Assembly: GCA_946894095.1 (NCBI GenBank)
Contig: OX335660.1
Span: 6,763,001 to 6,827,000 of the forward strand
Origin: Incurvaria masculella
Taxonomy: Eukaryota > Arthropoda > Insecta > Lepidoptera > Incurvariidae
Direction: 5' to 3'
DNA: 64,000 nucleotides
In this document: positions 19,704 to 31,900 of the stretch, piece after piece
How positions within the stretch are numbered: the stretch's first letter is position 1
How the letters are laid out: each line of letters begins with the position of its first letter
Notes under the pieces: generated by a model
Seen by the model: only the letters and a program-made list of their open reading frames with translations
Told to the model about the DNA's origin: nothing
Databases searched by the model: none
Made by a program: the position numbers and the translations under genes

Positions 19704-19929
19704 TTACGACGCCGGCGCCTCCATCGGCGGCGCCATCTTGCAGGCGAGCTGCACGCCGGCGAGGAGGGCGCTGCGTGCGAAGCCCGGCACGCTCGGCTTG
19801 GCGGCGACGCGCTCGGTGGCGACGCGCAGCTCGCGGAACGTGTTGCGCGTGTACGGGTTGCGGCGCGACGCGTACCGCCACGTGATGAAGTAGTAGTACA
19901 TGAACGGCGTGAGGAGCCCGCAGTAGCCG
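19704..19929 (-). CDS. Kr-h2: Kr-h2 coding exon 5 with stop
   Basis: The acceptor is cactttcag. The first base completes Phe, then [20 protein letters not shown] and [14 protein letters not shown] to the [10 protein letters not shown] end and TAA. It is very GC-rich, which also opens long shadow frames on both strands. Confidence 0.96.
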
Positions 19930-22900
19930 CTGAAAGTGACGTCGCGCCGTTATTTCAATGTTAAGGTATTTTTTTTGGGTAGAAAGATTATTCAGTTGAC
20001 GTATCAAGAATCAAAATATTAAATAATTTACAAAGGTATGTTAAAGCTAAACCCTCACAAGCACTTCATAGCAAACAGAGTTCTGGACTCTTGGAACAAG
20101 CTACCTAGACATTATTTATTCGAATTCAGTAAGTAAATCAGTTTAAAATCAGACTCAACAAGCATTTAAAACAAAATAAAGTTGTAGTGTTGTGATATAG
20201 ACGCATCAGCGAAAGCTGCTCAGTCTAACAAAAATAAAATAATAATGATATGAAATAAATAAAGGATAGGAAGCAGGATTCAATTTTGCGACCTTTGGAT
20301 ATGCTTTAACCGCTGAGCTATTCTGACAATTACGTCAGCCAAAGAATTGCTCTAGATTATATTCGAGTCAACACAATGCTTCTCCGAATGTTACGACGAA
20401 AAAAATTTTCTCATTAACTTTCAAAATCTGATTTTGCTGCTTTGATGTAGATGCCGTTGAATAACCTAAAAACAATTAATGCATACATCAAACATAAGAA
20501 AATTCGAGTAAATTAAATTTTGTATGTAATTCAGTGTTGATTTATATTTTTACTTACAGTACCTTGATTAAATATTTTCAAAATATTATTATTATTAAAT
20601 ATTAAATTTACAATACACAAGCAATTTACATGGTAATGAAAAAAAGAAAGCTATTAAAGAATTACATATTTGACTACATTACTTGAACCATCAAGGGAAA
20701 CTTTAGCATGCAGTGTGTCTGTATAGAAAATAGTTCATAGTGGATGCTTACAAGAATGCCAGGAGCACCACGACTGGGAACAGAGCGATCTCCGAGAGAG
20801 CGACCATACGCAGGATGTTGCGCGACTGGAACTCCACCAGCGAGATCAGGATACGCGCCACCCACATCGAGTTCTGGCCGAGCGTCTGAAACAGTATAAG
20901 TATTACGTTTAACGGGCGAAAATTTTTTTTTACGATTTTACATGGTTTCCGAATCATGAACAGAGCGGTCAGTCCGAATTCTCAAATAAATTGGCATTTA
21001 CGGAACTCCGAAGTTACGTAAAAACGTAAAACTCCATGCAAGTATTTACTAGATATTCTGTGGTATTACTTCTTCAAGCTGTGAAAGTCAAACTTGGACT
21101 TCCGATTTGTATGAAAATGCGGAGTCGGCGTAAACGGCAACGTCAACCGATTTACGCTCAAGGTGAGTAAGCTGCGTGCCAAGCGGTGCGCGCGCTCTTT
21201 GATTTCTCCATACATTTGAAAACGCCAGTTGATCGGTTTGGGGTAAACACCAATTTAGGTGACAACTGGGACTAGGGGCTCTGTTCGCATTCATGACGAA
21301 ATGCACTTATCCCACTCAGAAGGAGAAAGAACTTAGTACATGAACGGGGAGGGATTGAACCCATGACCTCTAGTATGGGAAACAAGTCCCCAGTCACAAT
21401 ACATAAAACATTACAACAATGCCTTTGGATTCGGACCACGAATTCGATACACATGTGTGTCCACTGTGAAAGTGTGTCTGCTTCCCTCTAACTTTTCTCC
21501 AATGCTGTGAACATTTCGGAAAAAGTATGCATTGTTTATTTTTGAGATATGGGATATTTCCGGATATTGTGAACCCTAACTGTACATGGTCCGACACGCA
21601 CTTGGCGATTTTTATTTCTAGGCCAAGATTATCGTGGCGCATCACAGTAAATGCCAGTGACATTGGCATTAACAAGGAAAATGTATGTGGGTCAAAGTCC
21701 AGTTTGACTGTCACGATGATTTGTACATTGTCGTTAACAGGGATCACTTCACAGTTCGGAACCCATGTAAAACTGTCGGTCACCTGTCCTACTACTAATT
21801 GGCGATCACATTGAATTGTCCGTCTTGCAAAAGCAGTTTAGAGTAGCCGTCCTCTTATAATGTGAAGGTCCTAGCATGGCACCTGGTTTCTTCTGGAGTG
21901 CGGTTGTGGTGGACTAATCTCGTATAGGGACTGTACATTAATTGCTAATACCACATTAGCAATTAATGTACAGTCCCATAAGAAAAGGTGGACGAATAAA
22001 AATATATAGTAAAAAAATTGTAGACTAGTATTTTTTGATTACCTTAAGTAGAAAATAATTTTATGTAATGTGAAAAACCACTCTTATTAAAATCGGAGCC
22101 TCTAGTCCGACTTGTAACCTACATCGGCATTTTAACCAAACCGTGACTTGCGTTTTTTAAATGTATGGAGAAATTGAAGAGCGCGCGCAGTGGGCGTTAA
22201 GCAAACTAACATTTGCGAGTCTGCGTTTGATTTGACAGCTTACTAATCGTCACCGTAAATACGTTAATGTTTCCGTACACGCCGACAGCTATCATGAATC
22301 ATGTCCACTGCGGGATCCTCATAGGTTCAACCCGAAACACTCTTGGTGGACAAGAAAGTTGGAAAAAATAAGGAGGACAGTTAGGAGAGTTTTTAACAAA
22401 GCTAAGAACACTAGACTAGACACGGACTGGGAAGCGTACAGGGCAGCCCTAATGAACTACAAGAATAAGATCAGGGACCGAGAGAGGAAAGCTTGGAGGA
22501 ATTTTTGTAGCAGCATTGAGTCTACAGCAGAGGCCGCAAGGCTAAAGAAAATTCTATCCGCTGACAAAAACAAAGAGTTAGGTTTGGTTAGAAGGAGTGA
22601 CAACACTCTCACTGAATCAGTAGAAGAGACATATAGAGTACTTTTAGAAACACACTTCCCGGGCTCTGATGTTGTCTCAGAAGTAAGGTGGGACAATATC
22701 GGACATCATGAGCCGACCATACAGGATTGGGGAGTGGCCGACAATGTAATTTCTGACAATAAGGTACAATGGGCCATAAGCAGCTTTCAGCCCTACAAAT
22801 CGGCGGGGTGCGATGGGATACTCCCGGGCCTACTACAATGGTGTAGTAACCTTATCACGCCTTTTCTCGTGGACATACTGAGAGCATGTCTAGCACACAG

Positions 22901-25900
22901 ATATGTCCCGAAAGCGTGGAGGGAGGTAAGAGTGGTTTTCATCCCCAAGCCAGGTAGGGAGGACTACTCTGCAGCAAAAGCTTACAGACCCATAAGCCTA
23001 ACTTCTTTCTTACTAAAGACTCTTGAAAGGTTAATAGACAGGGAGATTAGGGATAAAATCCTGCCCCGACATCCCATTCATAAACACCAGCATGCATATA
23101 CGTCAGGGAAATCCACTGAAACTGCCCTACACTCAGTAATAAGTAAAATAGAGGCAGGCATGGAAACGAAATGCATGACTATGGGTGCTTTTCTTGACAT
23201 AGAGGGGGCATTTGACAAAACGACGTTTCATAGCATAAGTCAAGCCCTGTGTAAACACGGCGTCAACAACACTCTCAGTGGGTGGATTGACAATATGCTT
23301 AGGAACAGAGCACTTATTTTTGATAGTCAGAGTCCAATCAAGGGCATAGTAGCCAAAGGATGTCCACAGGGTGGCGTACTGTCGCCCCTACTGTGGAACC
23401 TAGTGGCAGATGACCTAATTACAAAACTCAATGCAGCAGGATACCTCACGATAGGGTATGCAGATGACATTGTCATAATAGTGGCAGGAAAATTTGCAAA
23501 TGTAATGCGCAATATAATGCAAGGTGCGCTCAAAATTGTAGAAGCATGGTGCAAAGACTACGCTCTGAGTGTCAATCCAACTAAAACGGAGCTTGTAGTC
23601 TTCACCAGGAAGAGAGACATAGGACAAATGCAACCACTGAGGCTCTTTGGGGTAGAAGTAACACTATCAACCGAGGTGAAATACCTGGGGGTCATACTTG
23701 ACAACAAGTTGAACTGGAGTCGTCACCTAGAACAGAGACTAAATAAAGCACGCTTATCTTTCTGGCAGTGTCGAAGACTAATGGGCAAAACTTGGGGTTT
23801 AAGACCAGGACTCACGCTCTGGCTTTATACCACTGTCATCAGACCTATGATTACATATGGGGCATTGGTATGGTGGACCAGAACCAAACTTAAAACAGCT
23901 GCAAACAAGCTGCTAAGCTTTCAGCGTATAGCTAGCACGGCCATCACTGGTTGCATGCGGACCACCCCATCAACAGCACTAGAAGTCCTGCTGGGACTGC
24001 CCCCTCTTGATTTAATAATACAACGAGAGGCGGCAGCCGCAGCTTTTAGGCTTAGAACGACAGGCTTCTGGTCAGGAGAGACTAGGGCACAGCACACAAC
24101 AATTCTCAGTTTAGCTCTGGAGGAGAACCCTTTGCTAGGGGTAAGATGCGATAGGATACCTAAGACATATAACTTTGACAGACTGTACACTATTGAACTC
24201 TCTGAGGGTCCGAAGGACTACTCGGGACTAAGAGAAGTTAGGGTATACACGGATGGCTCTAAAACCGAGTATGGTACGGGAGCTGGCTGTTTCTCAGCAG
24301 ACCTCAATATCAAAAGAACAGTTATGCTGGGCGCCGGAAACTCCATCTTTCAGGCGGAGTGTGTAGGTCTAATTGAGGCAGCCGCAGCAATAAAACAGCG
24401 TGAAATGGTAGACTATACAATCAGAATACTAACCGACAGTGCATCTGTTTTGAAGGCTCTTGCCAATCAAACATTCACTTCTGGACTAATTAAACAATGT
24501 CATGAGGCTTTACAGGACATCTCAATCGACAACAGGATCACACTCCAGTGGATAAAGGGACATAGCGGGAGCCATGGCAACGATGCGGCCGACGATCTCG
24601 CCAAGGCGGGTTCGAGTTTAAAGCCCGTCGGACCAGAGCCATTCATGCCAACCCCCTTCAGTGAAGTCAAGACCTGGCTGAGGAAACGAATGACACGGGC
24701 TCACACTGCAAGGTGGTCATCTACAGCAGACTGCAGACAATCAAGGGAAGCAGTGCCAGCACCGGATCCACACCTAACAAGGAAACTCCTACAGCTGCAC
24801 AGACCACAGTTGAGAACGGTGGTAAGCCTACTCACGGGCCACTGCCAGCTCAACAAACACCTTCACACAATTGGAGTCACGGACAGTCCCCTCTGCAGGG
24901 CCTGCTTGGAGGCGGAGGAGACACCGGCACATATAGTCATGGAATGTAGACAACTGCAGACATTTTGGACGGGGGTCTTTAGCTTCGAAAGGAGCGACCC
25001 GCAAGTGTGGAAGGACCCTAAAGGGCTGCTACGCTTTGTGGAAGAGCTCGGCTGGCTGAAGTGAGCCAAAAGTCGGGTTACTGAGCACAACGGCCTCGTG
25101 TCAAGTGCGTTCAAGCGTCGGCAGCCACTCGCCGACAACAACAACAACAACAACAACAACACGCCGACTCCGCTTTTTCATACAAATCGGAAGTCTGAGT
25201 TTGATTTTGAGAAGAAATAAAAAAACAAAATAAGTAGTAAAAGTACAAAGTATGTCCTGAAATAAGGCAAATCTGTTGTATTTGGTACTTACGTCGAGAA
25301 TAGTGAGCGAGTAGGAGGCGGAGTGGAGCAGCGCAAACAGAAGCACCGGCATTAAAATCACTATTTGCAAAGTTAAGAAAACGATTATGAATGTTGAGGT
25401 TAATACTTTGTACACTTTCATGTCTAAAGAAATAGGTCTAAATTCTTAAAATACTTTGGTTATTTTTCCCAATGCTTAGTCTAAGCCATATGATCCATGC
25501 AATTTGGCTCCTTCAAAGGAAATTACAATGACATGAAAGCACACGACTGTACAGTTGCATTTTCACATCTTATAAAACTGGTAAAAATATTAACCTTTGG
25601 ATCCAAATACAGGTAACCTTACATTCTGAATAACGAATTAACGGTCAGAATTTATTTGAGTTCTATTAATTAAAAAGTTAGTTAAAGTCACACTTCACAA
25701 ACTCATAAACATAACATCTTAGGCATAGTGCACCACTAGCTTAATTAAAATTGCATAAGAAGTCGCTTTCTAAGTCATGGGCCACATTTAGTATAGAAAA
25801 GAAGTGAAAATGATGCATCGAGGTCAAGCCTCATTATCATATTTCATTTACGTGCGCAGTGAACAACTCCAACTGAAGCTAGCTTGTATAGTGAAAGTAT

Positions 25901-28900
25901 CGTTAAAAACAATAATGCCTAGATTATTTTAACATTTCATTAAAAACAAGATAAAATAACTTCACGCTGTTTCCCCGGATGGGTAGGCAAAGATGGTGGA
26001 TATAGTGCCCTAAGATAAATTACTTTGTTCGCATTGTATACGGACATACATGTGTCTCGATCTTCATTTCTTCATTTCATCGCTCCCTCTGTCCCCTTTC
26101 TACCATCGCTGAACGCCAAACAGGCATGAAATACACCCATTCGATGCGACACACTATGGAACGGACTCTCTGCTGAGGTATTTCTCCCAAAGTTCAACCT
26201 TCAAAGGATCCTTCAAACGTGGTGTGAAAAAGCACCGGGCCGGTCGCAAAATAGGGAGGATAAAAAAAAAATGGTGATCTTGTACCCAACAATAGCATTG
26301 TTATGGCAGTATGGCTGGCGCAACTTTTGCTTATATAAAATATATATTCTACTGCGAATAGTTACAAATCGCCAAGTTTCTTTGATAATTCTATTCAATG
26401 ATAACGAACGAAAATTATGTAACTTCGTTAATTAATCGAGAATTCTCGCCGGCCGCTGCAGCGATGGACAGGTTTACCTTGAAATTATAATTTACCGTAT
26501 GCTGTCATGTTAATAACTCGGACTTTGTTAGAGAATATTCGACCTTACACTTCTGTGAGCAGAGTAATATTTTAATTACAGCAAAAGTAAGATGCCTAGC
26601 GATATTTTTTTTCCTACAAACTAAGGAGCACCTCATTTAAATTTTATCTGGAGACAAGTGTTTTTTATGTGAATAATTCAAGCAGACATTAGGACTGATA
26701 ATTCTACAACTTGTTCAATCTTTGTATGTAAGTAATTGAATAAAAATAAAACAAGATTTTAGCGTAAAAACAGGCCAAGTGCGAGTTTGACTCACACACA
26801 AAGGGTTCCGTACCATCGTCCAAGATTTAACACAAAAAAATCACGTTTGTTGTATGGGCCTTTAATTTTATTATTTATTTTTATTTTGCCTATTTGTTGT
26901 TATAGCGGCAAAATAAATACACACTCTGTGAAAATTTCAGCTGCCTACCTATTATGGTTCATGAGATACAGCCCTGTGACAGACGGACGGACAGCGGAGG
27001 CTTAGTAATAGGATTCCAGGTTAAAATTATTTGGAAGAAAAATTTCATCAGCACAAATGATCTTAAACCAAATTCCATTTCTGTTAAGGCAACTTCAATT
27101 CAATTCCTTTCAATAAAAACTTTCTTCATATCGTCTGTACCAATAACATTGATGAGACTATTAGATACGAAAGTCGTGGATAAATATATTATTAACTAGC
27201 TGCGGTACCCGGCTCCGCTCGGGTTAGTGTCGGCTAAATTATCTCATGGATAAAAAGTAGCCCACATGACTGGTCCAAAATAGGGTCAAACTGGTCCAGG
27301 ACAATGTATCCATGTACCAAATTTAATAAAGATCGTTCGAGCCGAAATAGCATGATTTAATGAGAAACATCCAATAATTCCCATTTAGAGCTTCGTTGAC
27401 GTTTGGTGGCTATTTAAAAAAAAAACATTTGCCGCGAGAACCTTTCTGCACTTTCACTGCTACATTGCTTACCTAGTAAGTAACGTGTAACGTAGGTAAG
27501 TTCTGCGTGGACTCCAACCCACAGCCAGCCTCAACATCGAAAACAGTAACCCATCTCGAACCTGACTGCTCCCAGAGATGCTATACATTGATAAAATACG
27601 CATATAAATCAGGTAAGTGGTTCGCATGTTATAAGACTTTAAGACTCACTACTTACCCTTCTGGTAATGAAGCGTTATATTATGTAATCTATAAGTTTTT
27701 AGTAGAATCAGGCTAGACGTAGATACAATGCACATCTAAATCGAGTAATTGGTTCTCAAGGATTTTATTCTGTTGGTCGCTCCTCCGGCGATTTAGCGTG
27801 ATGCCAAGTAGTCCTAAAGTTGCAGGAAATACCAAGCCGTACTTCAGTAAAAGTAAGCGCTGCCGCCGCAAAGCCGAGCCGTGCATAGCATTGCAGTTTG
27901 TATGACAGCCCCATCTTTGCGTAAGCGGAACTGAATTCTATTTAGCCAATTCTAATGCCCGGGTAGTTAAATGTACATGTACTAAGTTTTACAAATCGCT
28001 AGTGCCTTGAAAATTCGCCAAACGGACACCAAACAGTCACGACGTCTGCCCTCCCCCCGCCGCCGCTCCCCGCCACCGCCCCCGGCTCCTCTCCCCCTAG
28101 TGTGAAGTATCGCTACCGGCATCGTTTTCGCAGCCCCGTGAAAGTTCTAAAGCCCATGGGCACATAAATTGTAGCCTATGTGTTATTCTGATGTATAAGC
28201 TATATTATTGTAAAGTTTCATTAGAATCCATTCAGTAGTTTTTACGTGAAAGAGTAACAAACATCCATCCATCCATCCATCCATCCATCCATCCATCCAT
28301 CCATCCATTATTACAAACTTTCCCCTTTATAATATTTATTAGATTATCATCATACATGTGTAAGTGTGTCGGTTCTTACTTTTTTTTCTAGATTTTTTGC
28401 AGAGATATGCAGGAAATATTTTATGACAAAGTTACTTTCTTAGCCGTTTAATGATAAAAAAATCCTTTCGATATATTTTGGAGCGGACCCGACTACCACA
28501 AGTCTACTATAATAAAGTGTATTTAGAGATATGACATAGTGAAGCAGCAAGATCGAAAATAGCTGCATTACTGCGCGGATTATGTCCATACTAAGTGATA
28601 TTTTTTTGTTAGTCCAGTGATAACCCCATATAAAGTTTTGACATTTCACTCTGAATATGCAATATGCAAATCTCGGATTCGAAAATATATTTTGCATTTG
28701 ATAGCCCAATTCTTGAAAAAAGCTTACACGCTATTGACATCACGATACGACACTCAGGAAAAAGCAATTATTTCTGACTTTTTTCGACACGCTATCTACG
28801 GTGATTGTCAAAAACTAAATTGGCCCGACAAAAGCCGGGAATCTCAGCTAGTTTTTCTTATATTTCTTTTTTCAAGTGCTGTCATGTTCTGTTTGCATCC

Positions 28901-31900
28901 ATGCATTCCTCATATCACAAGAATGGTTGCAAAAAAAAGCCCCTCTGGTAACAAAGCCCCGCTTTAACATCAACTAATTGCAAAGGATACGCAGGTTGGG
29001 CGTGACGTTGATGAAGATGAGCGAATAGAAGAGGTAGTGCGCGCTGTCCTCGAGGAACAGGTTGGAGAAGAACTGGCGCGAGAGCGAGATGGACGCGGGG
29101 TTGATGCGCTGGTGTAGCCGCAGCGCTGACGTCGCTCCGTTGCCGAGCAGCGCCTTGTAGTACGCGCTCACCGGGCTGCAACAATAAATGAGGTCATTTC
29201 AAATGTAAAATAGGTGGCTCTCTGAACTGTAGACCTCACGAGTCTGTCTTTGCATGGCTAAAATCTGAATAAATGTTCACCGCATCGTTAAAACTATTTC
29301 ATATTAATTTTCTCGCTTTATGGGCGTCGTCGGGCACCTTAAGATGTCCTGGCTTTTGCCATATGCCGCGCTTTACATAAAAAAATTTTGAAAAATTTCG
29401 AAATATGTAATCGAAAAAAAAAAATATAACCTGGTCACAAAATTTAACGAGAATCGGTTGAGCCGAACATACGAAAGCATTTTTGCCACAGAAACGGAGA
29501 AACGGAGACCTGCCTGCGATCCCCATTCGCTCGGTCAATTAGACTATTAATTGCTCTGCTCTGCCTCATTTTAAACACTTTCATTTATAATTTCTCAGTA
29601 AAATTATGGCTACGGGGCGAAGCTAATTTTAGTCGTTGATATGTGCATATTGACACAAATTTGAGCTGTTTCATAGTTTGGAATCCATATAAAAACTGTA
29701 CCTCCCCTTCCCCTGCTAGGGGTCCAGCCCAACAGGGATGGTACAATCGCATTGGATGAAAATATAGTCCAAAAGGAAATTAAAAATTATTCGTGTTTTC
29801 CATCCAGTTCAAGGTTCACTAAAGGAATGGTCCGAATTCCTTAGGAAATGCGGTGGGTTGAGAACGGTACCTGTGGGATTAGCCATCCATTTCTAGTTAC
29901 ATACAAAAATGCACCTTCCGAAAAGCATTACATTAATTATATGCACAAAAAACATTCCAATACTAGATGGATATGTAATTTTAGATTACATAGGAGTATC
30001 GATCGACATCTTTGACAAACGAAGGCCTCGGACACCGATAAGTAGGTCGCGTCCAATATTGATGATTTAAATTCAATAACATGGACAATGTTAATGGTGG
30101 TAGCCTTTTAGCTAAATGAAAAGGGGTACAAAGACACAACTGGGCAGCATAGTCACGAGTTAGTGGAAAACGTCTAACTGTAATGGGGATGAAAACTCAA
30201 AGCTATGTCGACCTCACCTTAAGGGCCTGGTACTAGCCAAATCGCAAAGTTAGACGAGGCACCCCAAGTTAACTAACTAAGTCTGACGATTATAAGTGTC
30301 ATCCTTACAATATATGATTCCTTGTCTAGGAATCGAATTATTTTCGTTAATGTATGTTTCCTTTTTCTATACAAAATACATTGCGGAAACGGTGTCCATT
30401 TCCGAACTTTTTTGACTAAATGTAGAAATCTAAAAGCAAATGGAATTTTTTGTTTATGCATATATGCTGTTTTTGCTTATATCTAGAAATCGAATTACTT
30501 TCAGATTTCTAATGAGAAAAATCAACTTTTTTATTTTTATTATTATTTAAATAAATGATGGAATAAAAAAATATTAACAATCCATTATCAGTCTGGAGTT
30601 CTATTTGGATTTGCTGAAGCGTTTCACTACATATTATTACATTTGTTAAAAAGTGCATTTGTATGGCGCGGTAGTTGGCTAGTCCTAGCGCCTTAACAAC
30701 TTCAAAACTATCATTCCTGTCAAGATTAATTTACGAGATTTTAGATAAAAGATGTACTCCACGTTGCAGTCAGAATTAGAATAAGGTTTAGAGGAAAAGA
30801 ACAGTTTTTTTTTGTCTTCAAATAAATTAAAATGTCATTTGCCAGCACAAAGTATGAAACAAAATATTATAGGTTATGTTTTTGTGATATTTTTTTCCCA
30901 TGACCTAGTTTCCGATCCCTAGCGATGAAAGCGCGCACGCAATAACCTGGCAAGAAGCTTCGCTTTACATAAATAATAGAGCAAATAAATTAATATCTGT
31001 ATTTTATATATCTATATGAAAGCTATAATTGTGAGATACGCCTGTATGTCCCGAGTGCGACGAAAGTGTACTTCATTGTAATGGCCTACGACACCATAGG
31101 AAAATATTGTAAACTTTTGACAATACATTTTTTTGAATTTTAACAACACTTTGTACACTGATTTTGGTTAGTTTAATTTAGCCAAATCTAGTTATGTATT
31201 TATGTATGTAAGCTGTGATTGACTTGTGTGATTTTGCTGAAACAGAAACAGAAAAATATTTCGACTACCACCCTATGGCAGCTTCTCTTAGCAGGCAAGA
31301 TTATTTTGATTTGGATGTTTTTTATGAAACTGGACATGGATGGCTAATACCTCACCTAATGTCTTGATATTAAGGCGCTAGGACTAGTCAACTACTCGCG
31401 CCATACAAATGCACCTTTAAACAAATTTAATAATATGTAGTGAAACGCCTCAACAAGTCCAAATAGAACTCCAGACTGATAATGGATTGTTAATGTTTTT
31501 TAATGCCTTCGTTTATTGAAATAATAATAATAAAGTCGATTTTTCACATTAGAAATCTGAAAGTAATATGATTTCTAGATATAAGCAAAAACAGCATATG
31601 TATATGCATAAACAAATAATTATATTTACTTTTAGATTTCTACATTTAGTCAAAAATGTTCGGAAATGGACACTGTATCCACAATGTATTTTGTATGGAA
31701 AAAGGAAACATGCATTAACTAAAATAGGTTGATTCCTAGACAAGGAATCATATATTGTAAGAATGAAACTTCTAATCGTCAGACTTAGTTAACTTGGGGT
31801 GCATCGTCTAACTTGGCGATTTGGCTAGTACCAGGGCCTCAACGTAACACACCACGTGGGAAATCGGTACCGTGCCAGGGCTTTCCTTGGTCTTTATTGA

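Larger units (their letters stand above)
22099..25203. mobile_element. Palindromic MITE copy split by a LINE
   Basis: The left part (22099-22286) and right part (25159-25203) together follow the inverted consensus of the family; the LINE lies between them. The right end is truncated after AAGTCTGAGTTTGATT. Confidence 0.8.
25361..28990. other. Kr-h2 intron 2: repeats and unassigned DNA
   Basis: 25361-26770 shows nothing recognisable. 26771-27017 is a SINE-like repeat. 27195-27390 (GCTGCGGTACCCGGCTCCGC) and 28090-28262 look like 3' parts of dispersed retroelements. 27490-27560 resembles a decayed SINE head. 28606-28660 is half of the ATTCAGAGTGGGCGG MITE. Confidence 0.5.

Noticed and set aside
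19500..20007. Long frames of 154 and 163 residues on both strands
   Set aside because: They are shadows of the GC-rich last exon of Kr-h2, which reads in another frame with clear family similarity.
30273..30461. A 62-residue open frame repeated identically at 52783-52971
   Set aside because: It lies inside two recent copies of one MITE; the third copy has it broken. Identity reflects young DNA, not a protein.
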